From positions 718,818 through 782,817 of the forward strand of contig NZ_CAMTTF010000001.1 in NCBI RefSeq assembly GCF_947077765.1: DNA of 64,000 bases, given 5' to 3'. The notes below the pieces were generated by a model, which was given only the letters and a program-made list of their open reading frames with translations, was not told the DNA's origin and did no database searches. The position numbers and the translations under genes were made by a program. Source of the stretch: Salinibacter grassmerensis. Lineage in GTDB: Bacteria; Bacteroidota; Rhodothermia; Rhodothermales; Salinibacteraceae. This document shows, one piece after another, positions 8,784 through 17,392 of the stretch (position 1 is its first letter; each line of letters opens with the position of its first letter).

Positions 8784-9896
8784 ATGACCATCTCTAGAAA
8801 CGGCCGTTCCGATCACGGCTCTTTTCTCTCCTCGGATCCCGACGAGCGGATTGCCGCCGATCCGATTTTCGAGGGCGATGTCGATACGGAAAACACGGTC
8901 GTCGTCTGCGGCGCGGGCGGCTTTATTGGCGGACACCTCGTCGCCGACCTGCTTCGCCAGGGCTTTTCTACGGTCCGGGCCGTCGACATCAAGCCGCCGA
9001 GCCAGTGGTTCCAGAAGTTCGATCAGGCGGACAACCGGTCGTTGGACCTCCGGGAGAAGGAAAACTGCTACCGGGCTTTGGAGGGCGCAGACCAGGTCTA
9101 TAACCTCGCCGCCGACATGGGCGGAATGGGCTTCATTGAGAACAACAAGGCCCTCTGCATGCTCAGCGTGCGGATCAACACGCACCTGCTCATGGCTGCC
9201 CGGGACAACGATATCGACAGATACTTTTATTCCTCCAGCGCCTGCGTCTACAACCAGGAAAAGCAGGACACGCCCGACGTGGAGCCGCTCTCGGAGGAGG
9301 ACGCGTATCCGGCCCTCGCCGAGGACGGCTACGGGTGGGAGAAGCTCTTCAGCGAGCGAATGTGCCGGCACTTCCGGGAGGACTTCGGGCTCACCACCCG
9401 TGTGGCCCGCTACCACAACGTGTACGGCCCGTTCGGCACCTACGATGGCGGGCGGGAGAAGGCCCCGGCGGCGCTGACGCGGAAGGCCGTCGAAGCCAAA
9501 CTGTCCGGGGGCGGAGACATCGTGATCTGGGGCGACGGGACGCAGACGAGGTCGTTCATGTACATCGACGACTGCGTGAGGGGGACGCAGAAAATTATGC
9601 ACTCTTCTGTTACAGAGCCGATCAACCTCGGCTCCGACGAGCTGGTGACGATCAATGGATTAGTCGACGTGATCGAGAAGGCCGTTGAGGTAAACCTGGG
9701 CCGGGAGTATGACCTGACCAAGCCGCAAGGGGTGGACGGTAGAAACTCGGACAACACCAAGATCCAACAGGAGTTGGGCTGGGCGCCGCCGACGAAGCTG
9801 CGGGACGGGATGGAGGTGACCGCCGAGTGGATCGAGGAGCAGATGCGGCACCACATCGAGAAGGAGACGACCAGCCGGTTCGCCGTGGCGCACTAA
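8784..9896 (+). CDS. GDP-mannose 3,5-epimerase-like NAD-dependent epimerase
   Basis: This 370-residue extended SDR has an NAD-binding CGAGGFIGGHL at about residues 42-52, the catalytic YGWEK (YxxxK), and the segment NLAADMGGMGFIENN, characteristic of GDP-mannose 3,5-epimerases. Enzymes of that family turn GDP-D-mannose into GDP-L-galactose and GDP-L-gulose; here the product would feed polysaccharide synthesis. I prefer the ATG at 8784. An in-frame ATG at 8733 lies inside the previous gene and would add an unlike 17-residue leader. GC content rises sharply from this gene on. Another GDP-sugar epimerase activity is possible. Confidence 0.8.
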   Translation: MTISRNGRSDHGSFLSSDPDERIAADPIFEGDVDTENTVVVCGAGGFIGGHLVADLLRQGFSTVRAVDIKPPSQWFQKFDQADNRSLDLREKENCYRALEGADQVYNLAADMGGMGFIENNKALCMLSVRINTHLLMAARDNDIDRYFYSSSACVYNQEKQDTPDVEPLSEEDAYPALAEDGYGWEKLFSERMCRHFREDFGLTTRVARYHNVYGPFGTYDGGREKAPAALTRKAVEAKLSGGGDIVIWGDGTQTRSFMYIDDCVRGTQKIMHSSVTEPINLGSDELVTINGLVDVIEKAVEVNLGREYDLTKPQGVDGRNSDNTKIQQELGWAPPTKLRDGMEVTAEWIEEQMRHHIEKETTSRFAVAH

Positions 9897-9956
9897 TGAT
9901 TGGTTGTTGCTTTGGCCCAGTTTTTTGCTCATTTGCTCCAATCCAGCTTTCATCTT

Positions 9957-11225
9957 ATGGAAAAAAAGCATCTCGCCCTGGTCTGTCAGCATTTCTATCC
10001 GGAGATGGTGTCAACGGGAATGCACATGACGGAGTTGGCTCGTCGGCTCCGAAAGCACGGATGGGGGATCACCGTATATTGTGCGCAGCCGGCTCTTGAA
10101 GAAGGGGAAGAAGAGGTGCCGACTATAATGACGCATCAAGGCATACGGATTAAGAGAATGCCTACAGTCGGTGACCAACGAGAGTCCACAGTGTCGCGAC
10201 TATTTTTGGCTTTCACGTACGTTGCGTCGACAACGCGGGCTCTTATTCAGGATCGGGACGAGTACGACGGCTTACTAGTCACTACGAATCCTCCCTTCAT
10301 CGGGCTTGCAGGGTGGTTTGCCTCGAAGGTGCTTGGGAAACCGTACGTTCAACTTGTCTATGACGTATACCCCGACATCGCCGAACAACTCGGTGTGATT
10401 GCCGAAAATGGAGTGCTGTCGGGGCTATGGGAGCAGATGACGCGTCTCATCCTTAACGAGGCAACCAGCACGGTTGTCATTGGTCGAGATATGGCCGAGC
10501 TGGTTCAAAAGAAGATGAGGCGGAAGAATTACGGGAGCATGCAGCTCATTCCGAACTGGTCGGATGAGACAGTCGTTGAGCCGGTTCCACGAAATGAAAA
10601 TCCATTTCGGCGCGAGAATGACGTTGGAGATCGGATGCTTGTGCAGTATGCCGGACGGCATGGTAAGACGCACAATCTAGAGCCATTAATTGAAGCTGCG
10701 AGCCAACTCACCGATCGGCCGGTCCTCTTACAATTCATCGGGGGGGGGGATAAGAAAGAGAAGTTGCAGCGCATGGCAGAAGAACGGAGTCTGGAAAATG
10801 TGATGTTTCTTCCGTACCAGCCCATGGAGAAGCTCGACACAGTCCTGGCTGCAGCGGACATTGCGGTCGTCTGCCTTGAGAGTCGATTTACCGGGATGTC
10901 CGTTCCGAGTAAGACTTACGGCATTATGGCCAGCGGAACGCCTCTTCTGGGCCTCCTCGACAAAGAAAGTGAGATCGGACGAACCATCCAGGAGAACGAC
11001 TGCGGGTATGTCCTGGAAGATCCGTCGGGAACCGAAGTTGCACAGAGCTTAGAAACCCTCTTGAACGAGCCCGATCTTCTTGAAGGTATGGGCACGCGAG
11101 GTCGGGAAGCGTTCGAAGCAAACTTCACACTTTCAGCCGCCGCCGAACGATATGACGCGGTGCTCTCCCGTTACATCTATGGGAGAGAGCCCAATGATAT
11201 GAGGCCCGTACCTGAGAGAGGGTGA
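9957..11225 (+). CDS. Glycosyltransferase, GT4/WcaI-like
   Basis: The protein is 422 residues from the ATG at 9957. It opens with LALVCQHFYPEMVSTGMHM, the start of WcaI-like exopolysaccharide glycosyltransferases, and includes VTTNPPFIGLAGWF and YDVYPDIAEQLG, both frequent in that group. The C-terminal domain has LVQYAGRHGKTHNLE and FTGMSVPSKTYGIMASGTPLL around the donor site. A TTG at 9900 would lengthen it by 19 unlike residues, so the ATG is preferred. It follows the epimerase by 60 bases and likely transfers a sugar onto the lipid-linked unit. The donor is not determined. Confidence 0.85.
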   Translation: MEKKHLALVCQHFYPEMVSTGMHMTELARRLRKHGWGITVYCAQPALEEGEEEVPTIMTHQGIRIKRMPTVGDQRESTVSRLFLAFTYVASTTRALIQDRDEYDGLLVTTNPPFIGLAGWFASKVLGKPYVQLVYDVYPDIAEQLGVIAENGVLSGLWEQMTRLILNEATSTVVIGRDMAELVQKKMRRKNYGSMQLIPNWSDETVVEPVPRNENPFRRENDVGDRMLVQYAGRHGKTHNLEPLIEAASQLTDRPVLLQFIGGGDKKEKLQRMAEERSLENVMFLPYQPMEKLDTVLAAADIAVVCLESRFTGMSVPSKTYGIMASGTPLLGLLDKESEIGRTIQENDCGYVLEDPSGTEVAQSLETLLNEPDLLEGMGTRGREAFEANFTLSAAAERYDAVLSRYIYGREPNDMRPVPERG

Positions 11226-11279
11226 GCATGTGTTGGGTGTCGTCGTGTTGTTTTCTGCTTCATGATCGGGGTCTCTGCA

Positions 11280-12275
11280 ATGACGATTCTGGTGACAGGC
11301 TGTAGTGGGTATATCGCAAGCTTCCTGATTCCTGCGCTGAAAGAACGAGGCCATGCGATCCTCGGAGTTGATCGCGTTTCATACGAAGGAGAGGACGTTG
11401 ACGAGTTTCGGCAGGCTGATCTCGTTGAGGATAAAAGCCTGAGAGGAATGGCCGACCAGGCGGATGCGATTCTCCATCTTGCGGCTGCGAAAGGAGACTG
11501 GGGAATCTCCGAAGAAGAGTACTACCGGGATAACTTGGAGGCCACCCGGAACGTCATTGAGGCTGGGGTGGAAGCTGGGGTGAAAGACTGGGTCTTCTAC
11601 AGTACGGTCTCCACTCTGGGTCCTCATCGACGGGCGGTTGGAGAAAGGGCAGAATTCAATCCCATCAACCCCTATGGTGCGTCCAAAGCCGATGCCGAAA
11701 AGCTCTTTCAGGAGTTCGCCAGGGACAATCCGGAGGCCCGTGTTCTGGTCATTCGCCCATCGGTTGTATATGGTCCGGGTAATCCACCGAGCACGAACAT
11801 CTATCGCCTCGTCGACGCCATCTACAATTGCCGGTTCGCGATGGTGGGATCGGGCGATGCCATCAAGTCGACCTCATACATCGAAAACCTACTGGAAGCG
11901 ACACTCTTCCTGATGGATCGGATGGAATGTGGTATTCAAACCTACATCTACGTCGACGATCCTGCTCTCACGACTGGGACGCTGGTCAAACGCATCTATA
12001 AGCTACTTGGAAAATCACCGCCGTCGTGGCACATCCCGCTAAGTGTCGCGTCACCGATCGCGACGGTATCTGACTGGGCGGCGGACCTCACTGGAGTAGA
12101 CTTTCCGATCACCGCTGCCCGAATTGAAAAGTTCAACCGATCGACGAACTTCAACGCCAGCAAGATTCGGAAAGAAGGATTTGAGCAATCGGTGTCAAAC
12201 AGGGAGGCGCTTCGGAAGACGGTCGATTGGCATCTCCAGCACGAGTATAGTGAGTCTCTGTCAGGTGGACTATAA
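11280..12275 (+). CDS. NAD-dependent epimerase/dehydratase (extended SDR)
   Basis: The 331-residue protein has the NAD(P)-binding TGCSGYIASFL near its start, a DAILHLAA segment, the catalytic NPYGASK (YxxxK) and RPSVVYGPGNPP, all typical of extended SDR sugar-nucleotide enzymes. It probably interconverts or reduces a nucleotide sugar for the polysaccharide. The ATG at 11280 puts the first beta strand (MTILVTGCSG) directly at the N-terminus; an ATG at 11262 would add six residues. It is followed after 117 bases by another SDR gene. I cannot name the substrate. Confidence 0.8.
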   Translation: MTILVTGCSGYIASFLIPALKERGHAILGVDRVSYEGEDVDEFRQADLVEDKSLRGMADQADAILHLAAAKGDWGISEEEYYRDNLEATRNVIEAGVEAGVKDWVFYSTVSTLGPHRRAVGERAEFNPINPYGASKADAEKLFQEFARDNPEARVLVIRPSVVYGPGNPPSTNIYRLVDAIYNCRFAMVGSGDAIKSTSYIENLLEATLFLMDRMECGIQTYIYVDDPALTTGTLVKRIYKLLGKSPPSWHIPLSVASPIATVSDWAADLTGVDFPITAARIEKFNRSTNFNASKIRKEGFEQSVSNREALRKTVDWHLQHEYSESLSGGL

Positions 12276-12392
12276 CCTCTATGGGGAATGACTCCCATCA
12301 TTGCTATGGTTATTGCTCGTCTTCTGTCACAGCTCGAGATGCAGGGGTTGGGCCCTGCCTACTTCTCACTCGTCACTCACGCCTGAAAACCT

Positions 12393-13376
12393 ATGCACAT
12401 CTGCGTCACCGGCGGCGCCGGGTTCGTCGGAGGGCATCTCTGCCGCCGTCTCCTGAACGACGGCCATCGCGTCACGGCCATCGACAACTTCGACCCCTTC
12501 TACCCCCGTAGCATGAAAGAGGAGGGCATTGCGGACGTCCCGCGGGAGCGAGTTACGCTCATCGAGACGAATATCCGTAACACCGACACCCTCTTGCAGG
12601 CCCTGCACGCCCGCGACGTGGATGCGATCGTGCACCTCGCCGCCCGAGCCGGCGTGCGCCCGTCGATTGAAGCGCCAGGGGCCTACGAAAAGACGAACGT
12701 CGGGGGGACCCGGTCGATGCTGGAGGTAGCCCAGGAGCTTGGCGTCGACACATTCATCTACGGGTCTTCCTCGTCCGTGTACGGCAACAACGACACGGTC
12801 CCCCTTGCGGAGAGTGATTCGGTGCGGGAGCCGATCTCACCGTATGCCGCCACAAAACGGTCCGGGGAACTGCTGGCGCACACGTTCCACCACCTCTATG
12901 GGCTAACAGTCCACTGCCTGCGCTTCTTCACCGTCTACGGCCCGCGCCAGCGCCCGGACCAGGCGATCCACCGGTTTGCCCGGCAGCTCCTCATGGACCA
13001 GCCGATCACCATGTACGGCGACGGCACCTCCCGCCGCGACTATACCTACGTGGCCGACATCGTCGACGGCATCGTGTGCAGCCTGCACCGTGCAAAAGGG
13101 CTCGACGAGCCCGAGTACGAAATTATCAACCTCGGGGGATCGGAGACCACGCAGCTCAAGGATCTGATTTCCGGCATTGCCGAGGCCATGGACATCACGC
13201 CGGAGATTGAGCAGCTGCCGACGCAACCGGGCGACGTGAAGCGGACGTACGCCGATATCTCGAAGGCGCAGGAGCTGCTCGACTGGGCGCCGGAGACGCC
13301 GATCGACGAGGGCCTTCAGACGTTTGCCGACTGGGTAAAAGACTACTACGCGGACCGGCCGGTGCTGGATGTGTGA
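12393..13376 (+). CDS. UDP-glucuronate 4-epimerase-like sugar-nucleotide epimerase
   Basis: The 327-residue extended SDR contains [18 protein letters not shown] at residues 4-21, [14 protein letters not shown], the YAATK catalytic pair, [17 protein letters not shown] and [20 protein letters not shown]. The RAGVRPS and RRDYTYV segments are those of UDP-glucuronate/UDP-glucose 4-epimerases (GalE/CapI type). It likely makes UDP-galacturonate or UDP-galactose for the capsule. A decayed second copy of its C-terminal half lies 2.2 kb downstream at 15605-16086, on the other side of a toxin-antitoxin/IS block. Confidence 0.85.
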   Translation: MHICVTGGAGFVGGHLCRRLLNDGHRVTAIDNFDPFYPRSMKEEGIADVPRERVTLIETNIRNTDTLLQALHARDVDAIVHLAARAGVRPSIEAPGAYEKTNVGGTRSMLEVAQELGVDTFIYGSSSSVYGNNDTVPLAESDSVREPISPYAATKRSGELLAHTFHHLYGLTVHCLRFFTVYGPRQRPDQAIHRFARQLLMDQPITMYGDGTSRRDYTYVADIVDGIVCSLHRAKGLDEPEYEIINLGGSETTQLKDLISGIAEAMDITPEIEQLPTQPGDVKRTYADISKAQELLDWAPETPIDEGLQTFADWVKDYYADRPVLDV

Positions 13377-13618
13377 CTGGAACGCAGGTGTGGAGGGAGT
13401 GGGGACGTGAAAGAAACCGCACCGGTCGCTTCGAGACGCGGGCAGGGTGAGAGAGAACCGAACTTATTATTGGGCTGGAAGAAACGACGCCCCGCAGGGG
13501 GCGTAGTGTCGATCACAACCGGATAGACATATGTCAGGTGGAGTCTTCAATCTATAGCCGACGGTGACTTGCCTGGCGGGGACAGTGCAGAACCGCACGA
13601 ACCAGGTGGAACGTGTTC

Positions 13619-13906
13619 ATGGCGAGAGTCACTCGCGAACACCGGACCGAAATCCTGCAGCTTGCTCGCGAGCACGGGGCGTACAATGTGCGGCTCTTTG
13701 GGTCGGCCGCCCGCGGTGAAGATCATCCGGACAGTGATCTTGACCTCTTGGTCAAAATGGAGTCCGGCCGAAGTTTACTAGATCACGTCGCCCTGAAACA
13801 AGACCTCGAAGATCTACTGGGACGAGACGTTGATGTCGTCACGGAAGCGTCGTTGCACCCGGGGCTTCGCGATCGGGTGCTTCGAGAGGCCGTCTCCCTT
13901 CAATGA
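13619..13906 (+). CDS. MntA-type nucleotidyltransferase antitoxin
   Basis: The 95-residue protein has a minimal nucleotidyltransferase fold. RLFGSAARGEDHPDSDLDLL contains GSX10DXD, the active-site motif of MntA antitoxins of type VII (HEPN-MNT) systems. In studied systems MntA transfers AMP to a tyrosine in the HEPN Rx4HxY motif and so silences the toxin RNase. The ATG at 13619 is chosen over a GTG at 13613. Its stop codon TGA overlaps the HEPN start in an ATGA junction at 13903-13906, as expected of translational coupling. Its toxin partner is split by an IS element, so this may be an orphan antitoxin. Confidence 0.85.
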   Translation: MARVTREHRTEILQLAREHGAYNVRLFGSAARGEDHPDSDLDLLVKMESGRSLLDHVALKQDLEDLLGRDVDVVTEASLHPGLRDRVLREAVSLQ

Positions 13907-13957
13907 GTGCCGATAAGTCGGACGCACTGTACCTTGAGCACATTCAAGAGCGCATTA

Positions 13958-13983
13958 TACCAATTGCCTAGGATGATAATGCA
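13958..13983 (+). repeat. IS630-type left terminal inverted repeat
   Basis: This 26-base end starts TACCAATTGC and pairs with the right end at 15079-15104, whose reverse complement starts TACCAAGTGC. 21 of 26 positions agree. The TAG that truncates the HEPN reading frame lies here. Confidence 0.8.
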
Positions 13984-15025
13984 CCTGCGGCGTCAACCAA
14001 ATATCCGTACCCAGTGAGGGAGGCAACCGCTTTCTCGGTGTAGGTGGCAACCGCGCTCCGAACCTCCTGTCGAAGGGCGGCCAGGCTCTCGTAGAGGTCA
14101 AACGCCACTTGATCCTTCAGGTCTTGCCAGAGCCGCTCGACCGGGTTTAGCTCTGGGCTGTACGGCGGGAGAAAAATCAGCCGGACGTTCCTTGGAACCG
14201 AGAGCTTCTTCGCCTTATGGAATGCGCCATTGTCCAGGACGACTGGCGCCCGTGGCTGCGAGGAAACGCTTCTGCAAACCGGTCGAGGAATACCTGAAAG
14301 CAGTCGCTGTTGAGTCGGTCGTGTTCTGCGGGAAAACGCTGTCCCGTCTCCGGCTCGACTGCTCCGTAGAGGTAGAAGTACTCGTAGCCGGGCTTTGCCT
14401 CCTGAATCGGCTTCACGCCAGGGAGAGTAATCCGGTGCCTTTTTACCGGCATCAGTCCGAACCGACACTCGTCCTGGCAGAACAATCGAACAGGCCGACT
14501 CGCCTCCGTCTTGACGCTGTCAAGGCGGCCGGGAAGGCCTTCCTGAAAGTCTATTTGCTCCTGCTCGTTTTTTTTGGGATGGCTCGGCCGGGGCGACTTC
14601 GGCTTGGCCCCGAGATCATACCGCACGATGCCATGCACCGTCGAATAGCAGAGGTCTACGTCCTGCTCCTCAGCAAGCCACTGCTGGATCTCTTTGTAGC
14701 TGCTTTGGGCCCTCCGGCTTAGAGAGGCGTTCCTTAAGATCCTCCATTACAGTAGGGGGAATCGACTGCTGGCCAGGCTCCGGGCCTGGTTCTCCAATCT
14801 CGCGAAGCTTCTCCAGGCCACCTTCCTCGTAGAGCCCGATCCAATCGGCAATCGTGTTGCGACAGGCGCCCAACCGGCGGGCCGCTCCGCTTAGGGCCCA
14901 AAGGCCTCTCCGGTCTTCAACAGCAACAACATGTGGAAGCGGCGCTGGATCTGGGCGTCTCGCTCCTTGCGAACAAGGCGTTCGAGCCGCTCGGCGGACT
15001 CGGAGATCTCTGGAAGGTTGTACAT
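13968..15025 (-). pseudogene. IS630-family transposase, frameshifted
   Basis: Read on the reverse strand from an ATG at 15025, the product begins MYNLPEISESAERLERLVR and breaks at about 14895 (a TAA after EAFGP). It resumes in another frame with the helix-turn-helix ALSGAARRLGACRNTIADW, shifts again near 14700 (into YKEIQQWLAEEQ) and once more near 14260. The DDE catalytic core is still visible in pieces: CQDECRFGL, VVLDNGAFHKAK and PPYSPELNPVERLWQDLK. With three shifts this is most likely a dead gene. A programmed frameshift could explain one of them but not all. Confidence 0.8.
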
Positions 15026-15078
15026 GGCAGGAGGCGTTTTTTGCAAAGCACTTTCCAAACCTCCTGAATTAACAAATC

Positions 15079-15104
15079 TGCATTGTGATCCTCAGCACTT
15101 GGTA
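15079..15104 (-). repeat. IS630-type right terminal inverted repeat
   Basis: The right end of the element is the inverted partner of 13958-13983 with 21 of 26 positions matching. It is followed directly by the TTA target copy at 15105-15107 and by the resumed HEPN coding sequence. Confidence 0.8.
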
Positions 15105-15604
15105 TTAGACGTCTTGAAACGTGCGCCCAGGAGGGGCGAGAGGCCTTTGACGCATCGCCAATTCTTCAGGATGCGGCCATGCGCACCTTCGAAGTGATCG
15201 GGGAGACAGTGAAACAGCTCTCTCCCGATCTTCGAGACCGGTATGCTGATGTGGAATGGCGCAGAGTGGCGGGATTTCGGGATGTGCTCATCCATAACTA
15301 CATGGGCGTTGACCTTGATGAGGTGTGGAACGTGATCGAGAAGGACCTGCCGCGGCTCAAGCGAACGGTGAAGGCCATGCTGGAGGATGTGAACAGATAG
15401 GTCCTTTATTTCCCGGACAACCTAGCCGGTCGGCATTCCCGCCGTCTCTCGCCTGGTTCTTACCCCTCATGCCAGGCCGATGTGCGGAATGGGAACCGGT
15501 CCTGATTCCGACGACTGCTGGGGGGAGGCCTGTCGAAGAGAGGGGCGGTGCGCGAACACATCTCCTTGTACGCCGCGATGAAAAGACCCGGTGGGCTATT
15601 GACG

Positions 15605-16086
15605 CGTGTGTTCTACCTCCTCTACGACATCATCGTTCACGGCCTGGCCTTTTTCCTCGTCTACGGCCCCTGGCTGTACCCTGAGTGAAACGAGGAGGTG
15701 CTTTTAGAGTGCGCCCTAGCCCATCACGATGTGCGGCGACGGCACTTCCCGCCGCGACTACACCTACGTGGCCAACATCGTCGACGGCATCGCGAGCAGC
15801 CTGTGCCGCGCCAAAGGGCTCGACGCCCCCGAGCGTGAAATTTGCCGGAGTGTAGATCACATGGCTCAAGGGCCTAATTACTGATACTGCAAAGGCGATG
15901 GACGTCACGCCGGAGATTGAGCGGCTGCTGGCCCAGCCGGGCGACGTGAGGCGCACGTCCACGGACATCTTGAAGGCGAAGGCTCTGCTAGACTGGGCAC
16001 CGGAGACGCCAATCGACGAAGGGCTCCAAAAATTCGCTGACTGGGTGAACGCCTGCTATGCGGACTGGCCGGTGCTGGACGTGTGA
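15605..16086 (+). pseudogene. Decayed duplicate of the UDP-sugar epimerase C-terminal half
   Basis: The region reads as a damaged copy of the gene at 12393-13376. Bases 15605-15688 give VFYLLYDIIVHGLAFFLVYG, matching the parent segment around [13 protein letters not shown]. From 15729 another frame gives [18 protein letters not shown], and from 15898 a third gives MDVTPEIERLLAQPGDVRRT and continues to the same last residues PVLDV. At least two frameshifts and several stops separate the pieces, and the N-terminal NAD-binding half is absent. This argues for duplication followed by decay, or two separate epimerase genes one of which was lost around the HEPN-MNT insertion. Confidence 0.8.
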
Positions 16087-16222
16087 GTTGAGTGAGAGGG
16101 GAGGGTGCACGAGCGGTGAGAGTATAGGTATGAGAGGTTAAGCGCTCTGCGTTCAGGATCGAGCAGCCGGTAGATATAGAAGGACGAATCTGATTGTATC
16201 AGCCAAATAGGGAGGGTCTCCC

Positions 16223-16576
16223 ATGCACATTCCGAACCCGGATCAGGCTCGGGTTGAACGCACCAAGATTTTGGGGTACCTCCTCAATCAGGAACATCCC
16301 GACGGGCAGAGCAAAGCGCGATTTTTCAAGCAGTGTGGATTTCGACGGTCCCAGTGGCGTCGGCTCGCAAATGCGCTGCGAAACCAGGCCCGGCGTTCGG
16401 AAGTGACGACAGTTCGAGAGTCATCCCATGGAACGCGCTATGTGGTCGAGGGGGCAATCGAAACTCCGACGGGAAACCGCCTGGAGGTGCGGACGGTTTG
16501 GATTGTTGAACAGAATCAATCAGAGCCGGGGCCTCGATTGGTAACGGCGTATCCTCTTTCTTCAACGGACCGGTAG
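16223..16576 (+). CDS. DUF6883-like small protein
   Basis: The 117-residue protein begins with IPNPDQARVERTKILGYLLN, then EHPDGQSKARFFKQCGF, and ends with TGNRLEVRTVWIVEQNQ and PRLVTAYP. This order matches my recollection of the DUF6883 domain. Its function is unknown; members are often found in small two-gene units that look like toxin-antitoxin or polymorphic-toxin modules. A GGGAGG purine run lies about 8 bases before the ATG, a better ribosome site than most genes here have. The stop is 4 bases before the DUF4926-like gene, so the two should be co-expressed. Confidence 0.65.
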   Translation: MHIPNPDQARVERTKILGYLLNQEHPDGQSKARFFKQCGFRRSQWRRLANALRNQARRSEVTTVRESSHGTRYVVEGAIETPTGNRLEVRTVWIVEQNQSEPGPRLVTAYPLSSTDR

Positions 16577-16580
16577 GCAG

Positions 16581-16805
16581 ATGATCGAAGAACACAATCG
16601 AGTGGTTCTTACGACGAAAGAATCCGATGCGGGACTGGAGCCGGGGGACGTCGGAACGGTTGTCCACGTGTATTCTGAGGGGGAGGCCTTTGAGGTTGAG
16701 TTCGTCACCCTCACGGGAGACCCCGTTGCCGTGCTGACCGTCGACCGGGAGGAGGTGCGCCCGGTTCAGTCGCGGGAGCTGACCCACGCCCGGGGCTTGG
16801 AGTGA
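16581..16805 (+). CDS. DUF4926-like small protein
   Basis: The 74-residue protein has the pattern HNRVVLTTKESDAGLEPGDV, then GTVVHVYSEGEAFEVEFV and a TGDPVAVLTVDREEVRPV tail. It looks like a small beta-barrel of the DUF4926 type. It lies 4 bases behind the DUF6883-like gene, and DUF4926 proteins are commonly found as the second member of such pairs. An antitoxin or immunity role is a plausible inference, not shown by the sequence. Confidence 0.65.
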   Translation: MIEEHNRVVLTTKESDAGLEPGDVGTVVHVYSEGEAFEVEFVTLTGDPVAVLTVDREEVRPVQSRELTHARGLE

Positions 16806-16983
16806 GAATGGAGCGCCGGTCGGACGTCCGCGAGGGAGGGGGAGGACCTGCGCCAACAGATTCAGTTTCTGTAGGGGAGTCCGGGGGCAGAATCTGGCGA
16901 TGTATCGACTGTTGTGCGACGTGGGGCAAAACAGTGTCGCACGTTGCTTTTACACCAAGGTCGTCACGAGATCGCCGCCTGAC

Positions 16984-17246
16984 CATGCCCAGTCTTCCCC
17001 CGAGGAGCCCACCTGCTGAAGGCGACGAGTTCTCAAGATCTCGACGCGGCCTTCGAAACGGTCTTTTCGGAGTACTTGTCTCTGAAGATCGACAGTCTTG
17101 AGCGTTCGATTAGGCGTAAGGAAGAAAAGTGGGGCATGGAGTTTTCTGCCTTCAAGCGCCGACTGGCGGAACAGGACCTCTGGGAGTGGGAGGAGGCCGA
17201 AACGCTTAAGGCCCACTACCAAGAGGTGCAAGCGGAATGGACGTAG
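16984..17246 (+). pseudogene. Broken small gene, possible antitoxin-like, frameshifted near its start
   Basis: From the ATG at 16984 the frame is lost after a few codons in a run of five C bases. Removing one C would join it to the frame reading GAHLLKATSSQDLDAAFETV and then a charged helical stretch ending WEWEEAETLKAHYQEVQAEW, stop TAG at 17244-17246. The implied product is about 87 residues, mostly helical, and overlaps the next small gene, which starts at 17237. Overlap with a DUF6516-like partner suggests a two-gene module. I do not recognise a named family for it. Confidence 0.45.
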
Positions 17247-17392
17247 CGACCTTCCTCCCTTCGCTGCTGGATGCGTTGGCGGATCGGCCGTTTGTCCAGT
17301 CCGTCGATCTGGAGACGGAAGCCATTGTTGTCAAGGGCCGGGACGTAGGTCCGATCAACTCTGTTGGGACTCAGTCTCTCGAATGTCTCTGA
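17237..17392 (+). pseudogene. Truncated DUF6516-like small gene
   Basis: The 51-residue reading frame starts MDVATFLPSLLDALADRPFV and continues QSVDLETEAIVVKGRDVG before running into sequence unlike the start. The opening resembles the N-terminus of DUF6516-type proteins, normally near 100 residues, so the C-terminal half appears lost. Its ATG overlaps the end of the preceding broken gene, as in a coupled pair. The last 22 bases overlap a reverse-strand ORF, which may mark where other DNA joined. Confidence 0.4.

Larger units (their letters stand above)
13958..15104. mobile_element. IS630-family insertion sequence inside a HEPN toxin gene
   Basis: The element is 1147 bp, bounded by imperfect inverted repeats that both begin TACCAA and match at 21 of the first 26 positions. 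It is flanked by TTA on both sides (13955-13957 and 15105-15107), consistent with TA-targeted insertion as known for IS630/Tc1-mariner elements. Whether the duplication is TA or TTA cannot be decided, because the empty site is the same. Removing it restores the HEPN frame. Its transposase, on the reverse strand, carries several frameshifts, so this copy is probably not autonomous. Confidence 0.85.
13903..15400 (+). pseudogene. HEPN (DUF86) toxin gene split by an IS630-type insertion
   Basis: Bases 13903-13957 encode the first 18 residues (MSADKSDALYLEHIQERI) and 15108-15400 encode the rest. Deleting 13958-15107 (1147 bp of IS plus one TTA copy) joins the parts in frame into a 115-residue HEPN protein with no stop. 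The C-terminal part keeps RDVLIHNY, an Rx4HxY motif in which R and H form the RNase site and Y is the AMPylation target in known HEPN-MNT pairs. As it stands the gene ends at a TAG inside the IS left end after about 22 residues, so the toxin should be inactive. An internal ATG at 15179 could start only a C-terminal fragment. Confidence 0.85.

Noticed and set aside
13487-13504. Hairpin ACGCCCC/GGGGCGT after the epimerase gene
   Set aside because: The 7-bp stem with a 4-base loop is real, but no T-run follows, so calling it a terminator is not justified.
14192-14722. Forward frame of 176 codons within the IS630-type element
   Set aside because: The reverse strand carries the DDE transposase motifs here, so the forward frame is a shadow.
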